A stretch of DNA of 64,000 nt. Origin: Bradyrhizobium aeschynomenes. GTDB taxonomy: Bacteria; Pseudomonadota; Alphaproteobacteria; Rhizobiales; Xanthobacteraceae. The position numbers and the translations under genes are program-made. Shown piece by piece: positions 44,205-54,366 of this stretch (position 1 is its first letter; every line of letters starts with the position of its first letter). Below the pieces are notes generated by a model that was not told the DNA's origin, made no database searches, and was given only the letters and a program-made list of their open reading frames with translations. The stretch is taken from assembly GCF_013178945.1 (NCBI RefSeq), contig NZ_JABFDM010000002.1:868001-932000 (forward strand). The letters are read 5' to 3'.

Positions 44205-45182
44205 CTACGGGTCGGAACGCAGCGGCTGGATCGGCTGATTCTTGGCATCCGCTCCCTGCACATCGTCTCCGATCGTAAACGAATCGAGGTCGTGACCGAC
44301 CACGAACGGGCCGCGATACGTCGTTTTCGTACGCGCGATCAGCATGTCCTCGGGAACGTCCTGCACGGGCTTCAACGTCGCGAAGACAATGTGCGAGTAG
44401 ACGGCAAGCTTCGGGCCGGCGATCGAGAAGATCTTGCCCGCCTCCTCGGGCGAGGAGTGGTGCGCTTCAATTTCGCGATAGGACGGATAGCTCTTCGACA
44501 GCTCCGGCTCGATCACGGCAACCTCGTGAATGAGGAGATCGGCGCCTTTGGCCGCATTGGCGATCCGCTCGTCGTATTTGGTATCGCCGGAGAGCACCAC
44601 CTTCTTGCCGTCATACTCGATCACGTAGCCGAAGGATGGCTTGATCTTCTCGCCGTGATTGACCTCGATCGCCGTCACCTTGACGCCGTTCTTGTCGTAG
44701 ACCGGTCCCGGCTCGATATCCTTGGCTGCGAAAGCGACGCCCTCCGGAGGGAGATGTTCGTCATCCTCGCGAATCCGAATGTCCTCGGCAAACGCCTTGG
44801 TCAGATTCTCGGTCATCGCCACCGTCCCCTTGGGACCGAAGACGATCATGGGAGCCTTGCGCGATGCCCAGGGCGTTCCGATCCATCCGCTCAGCCACAT
44901 GTCAGGCAGCCCGACGAGATGATCGGAGTGCAGATGGGTGATGAAGTGCGCGGTGATGGCGCCGAGAGCGACGCGCTTCTGAAACAGCCGGATCGTCGAG
45001 CCGCGGCCAAAGTCGAACAGCAGCTTTTCAGGACCGGCCTCGATCAGTGTCGACGCGCTGAAGCTGCTCACGCGCGGCGTCGGCGTTCCCGTTCCGAGCA
45101 ATGTGACCTTCATCGTGTCGGCACTCGCAGCCTGTCCGGACACGAGCATGGCGACCGTCAAGAGTGTCGGCCCGATCCGCAT
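44205..45182 (-). CDS. Exported MBL-fold metallo-hydrolase
   Basis: A 325-residue protein with a signal peptide (IGPTLLTVAMLVSGQAASA) and a metallo-beta-lactamase fold. The zinc motif is ITHLHSDHLVGLPD near residue 85, a later aspartate lies in VVLSGDTKYD, and the final histidine in AVYSHIVF. The overall layout resembles RNase Z-like and arylsulfatase-type enzymes, but export rules out tRNA processing, so hydrolysis of a small ester, phosphodiester or lactone is more likely. GGGAGAGA precedes the ATG. It follows amn on the same strand after 56 bp. Confidence 0.85.
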   Translation of the reverse strand: MRIGPTLLTVAMLVSGQAASADTMKVTLLGTGTPTPRVSSFSASTLIEAGPEKLLFDFGRGSTIRLFQKRVALGAITAHFITHLHSDHLVGLPDMWLSGWIGTPWASRKAPMIVFGPKGTVAMTENLTKAFAEDIRIREDDEHLPPEGVAFAAKDIEPGPVYDKNGVKVTAIEVNHGEKIKPSFGYVIEYDGKKVVLSGDTKYDERIANAAKGADLLIHEVAVIEPELSKSYPSYREIEAHHSSPEEAGKIFSIAGPKLAVYSHIVFATLKPVQDVPEDMLIARTKTTYRGPFVVGHDLDSFTIGDDVQGADAKNQPIQPLRSDP

Positions 45183-45238
45183 TGTCTCTCTCCCTTTTCT
45201 TGTTGGTCTTGTTGTTCGTTGTCTTGGCCAAGTCCAAG

Positions 45239-46735
45239 CTACTGAAACGCGACCTCGGCGAAGCTGCGCAGCTTGCGCGAATGCAGCCGCTCGGATTCCT
45301 GGTGCTTCAACAGCTCCAGCGCCTTGAGGCCGATCTGGAGATGCTGGCCGACGCGCTGGCGGTAGAAGTCGCTGGCCATGCCGGCGAGCTTGATCTCGCC
45401 ATGCAGCGGCTTGTCGGAGACGCAGAGCAAGGTGCCGTAGGGCACCCGGAAGCGATAGCCGTTGGCGGCGATCGCGGCCGATTCCATGTCGAGCGCAACC
45501 GCGCGCGATTGCGACAGGCGCCGGATCACCGCGGGGCCGGATATCTCCCAATTGCGGTTGTCGACGCTGGCCACCGTTCCGGTGCGCATGACCCGCTTCA
45601 GCTCGAAGCCGGAATAGCCGGTGACGGCTTCAACGGCTTCTTCGAGAGCGACCTGCACCTCGGCCAGCGCAGGGATCGGCACCCACGGCGGCAGTTCCTG
45701 GTCGAGCACATGATCCTCGCGGACATAGCCATGCGCAAGCACATAGTCGCCGAGCCGCTGGGTGTTGCGCAGGCCCGCGCAGTGCCCCACCATCAGCCAG
45801 GCATGCGGACGGAGCACCGCGATGTGGTCGGTGACGTTCCGCGCATTCGACGGGCCGGTGCCGATGTTGATCAGGGTGATGCCCTGGTGCCCAGGCTCGA
45901 CCAGATGCAGCGCCGGCATCTGCGGCGTGCGCGCCGGCGCCGCGCCGGTGGTGCCGCCGCCAAGTCGGGCATTGCGCGTGATGACGTTGCCCGGCTCGAC
46001 AAAAGCTTCAGCGTCGCCCAGCCCGGCCGCCAGCTGCTGACGGCCCCAATCCGCGAATGCGTCGACATAGAACTGGTAGTTCGTGAAGATCACGAAGTTC
46101 TGGAAGTGATCGGGGTCGGTCCCCGTATAGTGATAGAGTCGGCGCAGCGAGTAGTCGACGCGCGCCGCGCGAAACAGCGATAGCGGCTCCGGCATGCCGG
46201 GCTTCAGCTCGAGCGTGCCGTCGGCGATGGCGTCGTCCATGGTCGCGAGATCAGGGGCATCGAATACGTCGCGCAGCGAGCGCGTCACCAGCGGGCTTTC
46301 GTGATGCGGAAGCGCCGTCTCGATGTTGATGTCGCGCCGGTACGCGAAATGCACCGGGATCGGCTCGGCGGACTCGCCGATCTCGACCGGCACGCCGTGG
46401 TTCTCGATCAGCAGGCGGATCTGCTCGGTCAGATACGAGCGGAACAAGTCCGGCCGCGTGACGCTGGTCTCGTGCACGCCGGGCCCCGCGACGAAGCCAT
46501 AGGCGAGACGCGAGTCGAGCCGCGCGTGACTTGCGGTGGTCAGCCGCACGAAGGGATAGGTGGCGCGGATCCGCGTCGCCGGCACGACGCCGTTGGCATA
46601 GGCCTCGAAATGGCCGCGCAGGAAAGCGGTATTGCGCTCGTAGATCTCCTCGAGCCGGGCCACCGCGGCCGCTGCGTCTTTGAAGCTTTCGGTCGGGAAT
46701 GGTTGCGGCGATTGAACGGTCAAAGGCGGCCTCAT
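45239..46735 (-). CDS. amn: AMP nucleosidase
   Basis: A 498-residue protein matching bacterial AMP nucleosidase, which hydrolyses AMP to adenine and ribose 5-phosphate. The N-terminal half holds the Amn-specific domain; the C-terminal half is a nucleoside-phosphorylase-type domain with GITLINIGTGPSNARNVTDH, RPHAWLMVGHCAGLRNTQRLGDYVLA and the purine-site acidic residues in AVALDMESAAIAANGYRFRV. Length fits the family (about 480-500). It lies between the lig operon and the MBL gene; 129 bp separate its start from the ligC stop, so cotranscription with lig is possible but not needed. Confidence 0.92.
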   Translation of the reverse strand: MRPPLTVQSPQPFPTESFKDAAAAVARLEEIYERNTAFLRGHFEAYANGVVPATRIRATYPFVRLTTASHARLDSRLAYGFVAGPGVHETSVTRPDLFRSYLTEQIRLLIENHGVPVEIGESAEPIPVHFAYRRDINIETALPHHESPLVTRSLRDVFDAPDLATMDDAIADGTLELKPGMPEPLSLFRAARVDYSLRRLYHYTGTDPDHFQNFVIFTNYQFYVDAFADWGRQQLAAGLGDAEAFVEPGNVITRNARLGGGTTGAAPARTPQMPALHLVEPGHQGITLINIGTGPSNARNVTDHIAVLRPHAWLMVGHCAGLRNTQRLGDYVLAHGYVREDHVLDQELPPWVPIPALAEVQVALEEAVEAVTGYSGFELKRVMRTGTVASVDNRNWEISGPAVIRRLSQSRAVALDMESAAIAANGYRFRVPYGTLLCVSDKPLHGEIKLAGMASDFYRQRVGQHLQIGLKALELLKHQESERLHSRKLRSFAEVAFQ

Positions 46736-46864
46736 CTTTCGGAAGCCGATGGTAAGCGAAGCTGCCGTTCCCGCGCAACGCCTGCCGGCGCATTGTCCAG
46801 CCGCCGCCGGAGGTCCCCTCCCCGCGCCGATGCGCGCAAGGAGGGAATTGCCTCAGCCCTTCAC

Positions 46865-47824
46865 TCAGCCCTTGGCGAGCTGCTCGTCGAGGTCGTGCAG
46901 CACCTGGTAGCAGGGCAGCACCTGAGCGACGGACGCATTCGGCTCGCGGCCCTCGCGGATCGCGGCGAAGAACTCGCGGTCCTGCAGCTCGATTCCGTTC
47001 ATGGAGACATCGACCTTGGAGACGTCGATCTTCTCTTCCTTGCCGTTCACCAGATCGTCGTAGCGGGCGATATAAGTGCCGGTGTCGCCGATGTAGCGGA
47101 AGAAGGTGCCGAGCGGGCCGTCATTGTTGAACGACAGCGACAAGGTGCAGATCGCGCCATTGGCGGCCTTGAGCTGGATCGACATGTCCATGGCGATGCC
47201 GAGATTCGGATGGATCGGTCCCTGGATCGCATTGGCCTTCACGATCGGCGAGCCGGCCTGATAGGCGAACAGGTCGACGGTGTGGGCGGCATGGTGCCAC
47301 AAGAGATGATCCGTCCAGCTGCGCGGCTGACCCAGCGCATTCATGTTGGTGCGGCGGAAGAAGTAGGTCTGCACATCCATCTGCTGGATGTGGAACTCGC
47401 CGGCCTTGATCTTCTTGTGCACGAACTGGTGGCTGGGGTTGAAGCGGCGCGTGTGGCCGCACATCGCGACCAGCTTGGTCTCCTTCTGCAGCTCGACCAC
47501 CTGCTGCGCGTCCTTCAGCGAGTCCGCCAGCGGAATCTCGACCTGGACGTGCTTGCCGGCCTTGAGGCAGTCGATCGCCTGCGCCGCATGCATCTGCGTA
47601 GGGGTGCAGAGGATGACCGCGTCGACCTCCGGCAGCTTCAGGCTGTCGGAAAGCTCGGTCGAGACGTGCTTGATGCCGTATTTGTCGGCGACTTCCTTGG
47701 TCTGGTCGAAGCGGCGGCCGACCAGCGACACCACCTCGACATCGGCGATGTTCTTGATGCCGTCGAGGTGCTTGATGCCGAAGGCGCCGGCGCCGGCGAG
47801 CGCGACCTTGATCGTCTTGGCCAT
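46865..47824 (-). CDS. ligC: 4-carboxy-2-hydroxymuconate-6-semialdehyde dehydrogenase
   Basis: A 319-residue Gfo/Idh/MocA-type NADP-dependent oxidoreductase. The nucleotide site is KVALAGAGAFGIKHLDGIKN; ILCTPTQMHAAQAIDCLKAGKHVQVEIP contains the family EKP-like element, here EIP. The sequence and place fit LigC, which oxidises the hemiacetal form of the ring-cleavage product to 2-pyrone-4,6-dicarboxylate. It is the last gene of the lig operon and follows ligB with no spacer. Confidence 0.92.
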   Translation of the reverse strand: MAKTIKVALAGAGAFGIKHLDGIKNIADVEVVSLVGRRFDQTKEVADKYGIKHVSTELSDSLKLPEVDAVILCTPTQMHAAQAIDCLKAGKHVQVEIPLADSLKDAQQVVELQKETKLVAMCGHTRRFNPSHQFVHKKIKAGEFHIQQMDVQTYFFRRTNMNALGQPRSWTDHLLWHHAAHTVDLFAYQAGSPIVKANAIQGPIHPNLGIAMDMSIQLKAANGAICTLSLSFNNDGPLGTFFRYIGDTGTYIARYDDLVNGKEEKIDVSKVDVSMNGIELQDREFFAAIREGREPNASVAQVLPCYQVLHDLDEQLAKG

Positions 47825-48688
<864 letters not shown>

Positions 48689-49078
48689 TTACTTCTTCTC
48701 CCCGGTGTAGCGGTTGCCCTCGACCGAGCGGCCACCCTTGATCATCATCTCTCGGTATTGGTCTTCGGTCATGCCGGTCATGCTGCCGGCCATCTGCTGA
48801 AAGCTCTTGCCGTCGGTCGCGCCGATCTTGGCAAGAAAGTAGATGTTGCCGCCGAGCGAGATGCAGCGGTTGAGGTCGCGGTCGAGCACGGCCTGCTTCT
48901 GCTCCTCGGTCATCGGCCATTCATCGAGATAAGCGCGCTCATTGGCCTTGAAGCGGGCGCGGTTCTCCGCCTTCATCAGCGACATGCAGAACTGGTTGAG
49001 GTGATAGCCCATCCGCGACATGTCCGCGTCGAAGATGGTCGTGCCGGGAACGTCGGTATAGGGTTTGTCGAGCGACAT
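48689..49078 (-). CDS. ligA: Protocatechuate 4,5-dioxygenase alpha subunit
   Basis: A 129-residue alpha subunit with YHLNQFCMSLMKAENRARF and LGGNIYFLAKIGATDGKSFQ, the LigA pattern. It shapes the active site of LigB in an alpha2-beta2 complex. The start at 49078 lies 13 bp after the ligI stop, and the stop abuts the ligB start. The segment SMTGMTEDQYREMM is shared in form with the copy-1 subunit (13494-13847). Confidence 0.92.
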   Translation of the reverse strand: MSLDKPYTDVPGTTIFDADMSRMGYHLNQFCMSLMKAENRARFKANERAYLDEWPMTEEQKQAVLDRDLNRCISLGGNIYFLAKIGATDGKSFQQMAGSMTGMTEDQYREMMIKGGRSVEGNRYTGEKK

Positions 49079-49091
49079 CGCTTGCCTCCTC

Positions 49092-50006
49092 TTAGGATTC
49101 TTCGGGCCAGTACAGCCGCATCGGATTGTCGACCAGGAGCTTGCGCTGCAGTTCCTCGGTGACGGCGATATGGGGAATGAAATCGACCAGCAGCCCGTCG
49201 TCCGGCATGTGGTCCTTCAGGTTCGGATGCGGCCAGTCGGTGCCCCACAGCACGCGATCCGGGAAGGTCTCGACGATGCGCTTCGCGAACGGCACCACGT
49301 CGCGATAGGCGTTCTGCTCGCCGTTCAAGGCCCGCGGGCCGGCGACCGACAGCCGCTCCGGGCAGCTCACCTTGGACCAGACGTTGTCGTGCTCGCGCAT
49401 GAACTTCACGAACAGCTCGAACTCCGGACCATCGACCGGCTTGGTGACGTCGGGACGGCCCATGTGGTCGACGACGACGGTGGTCGGCAGGGACGTGAAG
49501 AAGTCCCACAACTCAGGCAGATCAACGGCTTCGAAATAGATCACGACGTGCCAGCCGAGCTTGTTGATACGGTTGGCAATCTCGATCAACTCGTCCTTGG
49601 GCGTGAAGTCGACCAGGCGCTTGACGAAGTTGAAGCGGACGCCGCGCACGCCGGCGTCATGCATGGCCTGCAGCTCGGCATCGCTGACGCTGCGCTTGAC
49701 GGTGGCGACGCCGCGGGCCTTGCCGTTGGAATGCACGAGCGCATCGACCATGGCCCGGTTGTCGGCGCCGTGACAGGTCGCCTGCACCACGACGTTGCGG
49801 GCGAAGCCGAGATGGTCGCGCAGTGCGTAAAGCTGATGCTTGGACGCGTCGCAGGGGGTGTATTTGCGTTCGGGCGCATAGGGAAATTGGGCGCCGGGGC
49901 CGAACACGTGGCAATGCGCATCGACGCTGCCGGCCGGCACCTTGAAGCGCGGCTTCGACGGGCCGTCGTACCAGTCGAGCCATCCCGGGGTCTTCTGGAA
50001 CTCCAT
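49092..50006 (-). CDS. ligI: 2-pyrone-4,6-dicarboxylate hydrolase
   Basis: A 304-residue amidohydrolase-superfamily enzyme. VDAHCHVFGPGAQFPYAPER near residue 28 and VLWGTDWPHPNLKDHMPDDG near 245 contain the metal-free active-site residues described for LigI, including the Asp of GTDW. It opens the pyrone to 4-oxalomesaconate, the third step after ring cleavage. No signal peptide, unlike the homologue at 1056-2024. GGGAA precedes the ATG; the DUF1932 gene ends 8 bp upstream. Confidence 0.92.
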   Translation of the reverse strand: MEFQKTPGWLDWYDGPSKPRFKVPAGSVDAHCHVFGPGAQFPYAPERKYTPCDASKHQLYALRDHLGFARNVVVQATCHGADNRAMVDALVHSNGKARGVATVKRSVSDAELQAMHDAGVRGVRFNFVKRLVDFTPKDELIEIANRINKLGWHVVIYFEAVDLPELWDFFTSLPTTVVVDHMGRPDVTKPVDGPEFELFVKFMREHDNVWSKVSCPERLSVAGPRALNGEQNAYRDVVPFAKRIVETFPDRVLWGTDWPHPNLKDHMPDDGLLVDFIPHIAVTEELQRKLLVDNPMRLYWPEES

Positions 50007-50014
50007 GAGGTTCC

Positions 50015-50938
50015 CTACTCCTTGGACTTGATCTTGTTGATGATACGATCGGCCTCGGTGCGCCAGTCCGGGCTGCGCGCGAATTCCTTCGTGCCGCGCT
50101 CGCCGAACAGGCCGTCATCGGCGAGATCGGCGACCCAGGCCTGGCGTTCCGCGGTGCCTTCCGCCGACCACGGCGTCAGCCCGATGTCGCGCACGGTCTC
50201 GGCGACCTCCCTCACCTCCTCGGCGCGGCGGCGGCCATGCTCGATCACCCGCTGGAAGAAATAGGCGCCCTGCTTCTCCCAGTCGATGCCGGGGAAGGTC
50301 TCCTTCAGCGAGGCCAGCACCGCATCCTCCACGCCATAGGCGCGCGCGGTGGTGAAGCTCTCGATCACCATCGCCTCGAGACCCTTGATCATGATGCTAC
50401 GGCACATCTTGGTCGCCGAGGCCACGCCGAGCTTGTCGCTGGCGGGCTTGGCGGCAAAGCCGAGATCGTTGAGCAGCGGCGCCAGCTCGCGCGCACCCGC
50501 GCCTCCAAGCAGCAGCGGCACCTTGATGCGATAGGGCGGCACCGAGGTCATGACCGCGCCCTCGACATAGCGCCCGCCGGCGCCGTCGATCAGCGCGGCG
50601 GCGCGCTGCTTGGCGCCGGGCGAGGCCGAGTTGAAGTCGAGGAACCAGGCGCCCGGCTTGATCGCCGCTGCGCAGGCTTCCGCCACCGCCACGTCCTGGC
50701 TCGCGGTGACCGCGGAGACGATAAAGTCAGCTTGGGCCGCCAGCTCGGCATGCGAGGCGGCGAGCGTCACGCCGATGCTGTCGGCGTGGCTGCGCATCGC
50801 GTCTCCGCGAGAGTCGGCCAGCTTGACGTCATAGGCCGAGACACGCACGCCGTCCTTGCGCAGATCCTCGGCGAGGATCTTGCCGACCTCGCCGTAGCCG
50901 ATCAGGCCAACGTGCCACTGGTTCGACGCTGCCGTCAT
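50015..50938 (-). CDS. NAD(P)-binding dehydrogenase with DUF1932 domain, in the lig operon
   Basis: A 307-residue protein of the 6-phosphogluconate/beta-hydroxyacid dehydrogenase superfamily. The Rossmann motif is HVGLIGYGEVGKILAEDL, the second signature is FLDFNSASPGAKQRAAALI near residue 118, and the C-terminal helical part (about 185-280) is the DUF1932 type with LGVASATKMCRSIMIKGLEA. That stretch holds the lysine position typical of this superfamily. It sits between ligK (6 bp) and ligI (8 bp), so it is surely cotranscribed. No step of the known 4,5-cleavage pathway requires it; it may reduce a side product or replace a missing isomerase. Confidence 0.85.
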   Translation of the reverse strand: MTAASNQWHVGLIGYGEVGKILAEDLRKDGVRVSAYDVKLADSRGDAMRSHADSIGVTLAASHAELAAQADFIVSAVTASQDVAVAEACAAAIKPGAWFLDFNSASPGAKQRAAALIDGAGGRYVEGAVMTSVPPYRIKVPLLLGGAGARELAPLLNDLGFAAKPASDKLGVASATKMCRSIMIKGLEAMVIESFTTARAYGVEDAVLASLKETFPGIDWEKQGAYFFQRVIEHGRRRAEEVREVAETVRDIGLTPWSAEGTAERQAWVADLADDGLFGERGTKEFARSPDWRTEADRIINKIKSKE

Positions 50939-50944
50939 TGCGCC

Positions 50945-51640
50945 TCAGTCGATATACTTGAGCCCGGCCTTCGCCAGCGGCTCGCGCATCTTGTACATGT
51001 CGAGGCCGAGCACGCCCGACGCCAGCTTCTCGCGCTTGTCGGCCTCGTTGGCCTCGCGCGCCGCAGCGGCATCCGCCGCCTGATGCGCAACGGCCGCAGG
51101 CACCACGACGATGCCGTCGACATCGGCCACGATGACGTCGCCTGGATTGACGGCCGCGCCGGCACACACGATCGGGATGTTGACCGAGCCGAGCGTCGCC
51201 TTGACCGTGCCGCGCGCGCTGATCGCCCGCGAGAACACCGGGAACTGCATCTCGGTGAGATCGGCGACGTCACGGACGCCACCGTCGATCACGAGTCCCT
51301 GCGCACCGCGGGCGCGGAAGCTGGTCGCCAGGAGATCGCCAAAGAAGCCGTCGGTGTTCTCGACCGTACAGGCGGCGACGACGACGTCGCCGGGCTGAAT
51401 CTGCTCGGCCGCAACATGCAGCATCCAGTTGTCGCCGGGCTGCAGCAGCACGGTCACCGCCGTGCCGCACATCTTCGCGGTCGGATAGATCGGCCGCATA
51501 TAGCACTGCATCAGGCCGACGCGGCCCATCGCCTCGTGGATGGTGGCGACGCCGAACTTCGACAGCTTCTCCACCGCCGCCTTGTCGGCGCGGGTGATCT
51601 TCGTCTTGACGATGCCGAGATTGTTCATGGGGGTGCTCAT
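50945..51640 (-). CDS. ligK: 4-carboxy-4-hydroxy-2-oxoadipate aldolase
   Basis: A 231-residue class II aldolase of the RraA-like HMG/CHA family. Family signature residues are [15 protein letters not shown] near residue 40, [19 protein letters not shown] near 75, and [14 protein letters not shown] near 120 with the Arg-Asp pair used for catalysis and metal binding. It splits 4-carboxy-4-hydroxy-2-oxoadipate to pyruvate and oxaloacetate, the last step of the pathway; such aldolases also decarboxylate oxaloacetate. It lies 17 bp after ligJ. Confidence 0.92.
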   Translation of the reverse strand: MSTPMNNLGIVKTKITRADKAAVEKLSKFGVATIHEAMGRVGLMQCYMRPIYPTAKMCGTAVTVLLQPGDNWMLHVAAEQIQPGDVVVAACTVENTDGFFGDLLATSFRARGAQGLVIDGGVRDVADLTEMQFPVFSRAISARGTVKATLGSVNIPIVCAGAAVNPGDVIVADVDGIVVVPAAVAHQAADAAAAREANEADKREKLASGVLGLDMYKMREPLAKAGLKYID

Positions 51641-51657
51641 ATCGCCTGCCCTTTAGA

Positions 51658-52683
51658 TTACTTGCCCTTGGCCTTCAACGCGGCGTCGAGCCGCGGGAAC
51701 ACGCGCCGCGCATTGCCTTCATAGATCTGGTGGCGCTGCTCGGGCGTCAGCTTGGCGGCCTCGATGTAGCGCTTGGTGTCGTCATAGTAGAAGCCGGTCT
51801 CCGGATCGATGCCGCGGACGGCACCGATCATTTCCGACGCGAACAGGATGTTGTCGATCGGGATCACGCCGGTCAAAAGGTCGATACCCGGCTGGTGATA
51901 CACGCAGGTATCGAAAAAGATGTTGTTGAGCAGGTGATCCTTCAACAGCGGCTTCTTCAACTCCTGGGCAAGGCCGCGGAACCGGCCCCAGTGATACGGC
52001 ACCGCGCCGCCGCCATGCGGGATCAGGAACTTCAAGGTCGGGAAGTCCTTGAACAGGTCGGACGTCAGGCACTGCATAAACGCCGTGGTGTCGGCGTTGA
52101 GGTAATGCGCGCCCGTGGTGTGGAAGCAGGCGTTGCAGCTGGTCGAGACGTGGATCATCGCGGGGATTTCGAGCTCGACCATCTTCTCGTAGATCGGATA
52201 CCAGTGCCGGTCCGACAGCGGCGGCGAGGTCCAGTGACCACCGGAGGGATCCGGGTTCAGATTGATGCCGACGAAGCCGTATTCCTTGATGCACTTCTCG
52301 AGCTCGGGAATGCAGGTCGCAGGATCCACGCCCGGCGACTGCGGCAGCATCGCGACGCCGATGAAATGGTCGGGGAACAGCTGGCTGACGCGGTAGCACA
52401 GCTCGTTGCAGATCCCGGCCCAGGTCGAGGACACCTGGAAGTCGCCGATGTGGTGGGCCATGAAGCTCGCGCGCGGCGAGAACACGGTGAGGTCGCTGCC
52501 GCGCTCCTTCATCTTCTTGAGCTGGTTGCTCTGGATGCTCTCGCGCAGCTCGTCGTCGCTGATCTTGAGCTCCGAGGCCTTCGGCATCACCGAGGGATCC
52601 TTGATGCCCGCGATCTGCCGGTTGCGCCACTCTTCCAGCGCCTTCGGAGCCGTCGTGTAATGGCCGTGCACGTCGATGATCAC
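51658..52683 (-). CDS. ligJ: 4-oxalomesaconate hydratase
   Basis: A 341-residue amidohydrolase-superfamily hydratase that adds water to 4-oxalomesaconate. It starts IIDVHGHYTTAPKALEEWRN, has VGINLNPDPSGGHWTSPPL near residue 140, MIHVSTSCNACFHTTGAHYLN near 180 and FLIPHGGGAVPYHWGRF near 220. Length is the same as the LigJ of Sphingobium as I recall it. The start is GTG at 52683 with GGGAGAG upstream; a longer frame to 52755 overlaps the transporter gene and was rejected. Confidence 0.92.
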   Translation of the reverse strand: MIIDVHGHYTTAPKALEEWRNRQIAGIKDPSVMPKASELKISDDELRESIQSNQLKKMKERGSDLTVFSPRASFMAHHIGDFQVSSTWAGICNELCYRVSQLFPDHFIGVAMLPQSPGVDPATCIPELEKCIKEYGFVGINLNPDPSGGHWTSPPLSDRHWYPIYEKMVELEIPAMIHVSTSCNACFHTTGAHYLNADTTAFMQCLTSDLFKDFPTLKFLIPHGGGAVPYHWGRFRGLAQELKKPLLKDHLLNNIFFDTCVYHQPGIDLLTGVIPIDNILFASEMIGAVRGIDPETGFYYDDTKRYIEAAKLTPEQRHQIYEGNARRVFPRLDAALKAKGK

Positions 52684-52726
52684 GTCAGTCTCTCCCTCGA
52701 GCTTCTTCTCTATCTGCCTTCGCCGC

Positions 52727-54103
52727 TCAATGCGCGACCACGGGGCTGCCGACATCCTTGCCGCTGGCGCGGCCGCCCGGTCCCACGGCCTGCTTTACCA
52801 CAAGGGCGAGCGCCGCAATCAAGCCGGGAACTGCGATCACGGTGAAAATCTCGCTGAAGGTCAGGTGCCGCGCGGTCAGCTCGGCCACCAGGAAGGAGCC
52901 GGCAATACCGCCGAAGCGGCCGATGCCCATCATCCAGGCAACCCCGGTGGCGCGGCCCTGGGTCGGATAGAACGCGGCGGCCAGCGCCGGCAGCGACGAC
53001 TGCGCCGTGTTCATGACGACGCCGGCTGCGAACACGATCACCACCAGGAAGCCCAGATTGCCGGCCGCCTGCCCGATCAGGAAGATCGTCACCGCGGTCA
53101 GCGCATAGCCGATCGCGACGATGCGGTTGGCGTTGAAGCGGTCCATCAGGACGCCGAAGAACACCGCGCCGACGCCGCCGAGCGGGAACAGCGCCGAGAT
53201 CAAGGTCGCGGTCTGCGGATTCAGCCCGACATCCTTGAACAGGATCGGCATCCAGTTGATGAGCGAATAGAAGATCACCAGCCCCATGAAATAGGTGACC
53301 CACAGCATCAGCGAGCCGACGCGCAGCACCGGCGACAGCACCATGCCGATGCCGGTCGCGTTGACGCGGCGGGTCGTCTCGGCATGCTCCGGCTCCAGCA
53401 TCACGAACTGGCCGACATCGGCGGCCTTGGCCGAGATCTTGCGCATCACCTTGCGCACACGCTCGACCGAAGCGCCGCGCGACAGCAGGTAATGCACGGA
53501 CTCCGGCAGGATCGCGATCAGCAACACCGTCAGCACCAGCGGCGTGACGCCGCCGAGCTCCAGCACGCTGCGCCAGCCCCATTGCGGAATCATCCAGGCT
53601 GCGAGAAAGCCGCCGCAGGCCGCGCCCAGCGGAAAGCCGCAGAACATCAGATTGGTCATGGTCGCGCGCAGCCGGCCGGGGCAGTACTCGCTGAGCAGCG
53701 TGACGGCGTTGGGCATGGCGGCGCCGAGGCCGATGCCGGTGACACAACGCAGCACGGTGAGCTCGGTCAGATTGGTCGCAAACGCCGAGGCGAGACAGGC
53801 AACGCCGAAGATCAGGACCGAGCCGACCAGCACCAGCTTGCGGCCGAGACGGTCGGCCACGGGACCGGCGAACAGTGCGCCAGCGGCCAGACCGAACAGC
53901 GCGGCGCTCAGCACCGGCCCGAGCGCCGATTTCTCGATGCCCCATTCCTTGAGCAGCGACGGCGCGATGAAGCCGATCGCGGCGGTGTCGAAGCCGTCGA
54001 GCAGCACGATCACGAAGCCGAGCGCGAAGATCAGCCACTGGAAACCGGAGAACTTGTGGTCGTCGAGAAAGGCCTGGACGTCGACACGGGCGGTCGCTGG
54101 CAT
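52727..54103 (-). CDS. MFS aromatic acid:H+ symporter (AAHS family)
   Basis: A 458-residue transporter with twelve hydrophobic segments. The first helix has LLDGFDTAAIGFIAPSL with the acidic motif conserved in PcaK-type symporters; the loop after helix 2 is GPVADRLGRKLVLVG, and ESVHYLLSRG precedes the central loop. It is the first gene of the lig operon, 43 bp before ligJ, so protocatechuate, 4-hydroxybenzoate or a pyrone dicarboxylate are likely substrates. MPATAR at 54103 has GGGAAGCAG upstream; an earlier in-frame ATG at 54160 is less likely. Confidence 0.9.
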   Translation of the reverse strand: MPATARVDVQAFLDDHKFSGFQWLIFALGFVIVLLDGFDTAAIGFIAPSLLKEWGIEKSALGPVLSAALFGLAAGALFAGPVADRLGRKLVLVGSVLIFGVACLASAFATNLTELTVLRCVTGIGLGAAMPNAVTLLSEYCPGRLRATMTNLMFCGFPLGAACGGFLAAWMIPQWGWRSVLELGGVTPLVLTVLLIAILPESVHYLLSRGASVERVRKVMRKISAKAADVGQFVMLEPEHAETTRRVNATGIGMVLSPVLRVGSLMLWVTYFMGLVIFYSLINWMPILFKDVGLNPQTATLISALFPLGGVGAVFFGVLMDRFNANRIVAIGYALTAVTIFLIGQAAGNLGFLVVIVFAAGVVMNTAQSSLPALAAAFYPTQGRATGVAWMMGIGRFGGIAGSFLVAELTARHLTFSEIFTVIAVPGLIAALALVVKQAVGPGGRASGKDVGSPVVAH

Positions 54104-54366
54104 CGCTTCTGCTTCCCTTGGGTGCTGTTCTGGCGCGTTGGCCGAGGTCCGCAGGGGCACGTTCCCCCAGCGATCGAGTCCTGCAGCTTCGGCAGCTTGA
54201 CAGGGTATGTGACCGAGCGCGACCGCCCGCGCCAGCGCCGGGCGGTATCTATCAGCTATTCCGAAATGGCATAAGATATCAGATGAGCCATGCTGATTTT
54301 AGAATGGGTCTGAATAGCTTCCGGCTTGGCTGTGGATGACGTCGATGCCCCCGGATTCCCCCTCCG
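54104..54366 (-). promoter_or_regulatory. Probable promoter region of the lig operon
   Basis: The segment 54240-54320 is clearly more AT-rich than its surroundings and contains several symmetric AT elements (GATATC at 54271 among them). As the only long spacer before the operon and next to a LysR gene, it should hold the lig promoter and LysR boxes. No unambiguous T-N11-A box or hexamer pair could be chosen by eye. Confidence 0.4.

Noticed and set aside
46816..46845. Hairpin CCCTCC...GGAGGG as terminator of the lig operon or amn promoter element
   Set aside because: It lies after ligC on the minus strand but has no U tract and its inner part is imperfect, so termination cannot be supported.
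52684..52755. Extended start of ligJ
   Set aside because: The extension overlaps the transporter gene and is basic and non-conserved; the GTG at 52683 gives the family length and has GGGAGAG upstream.
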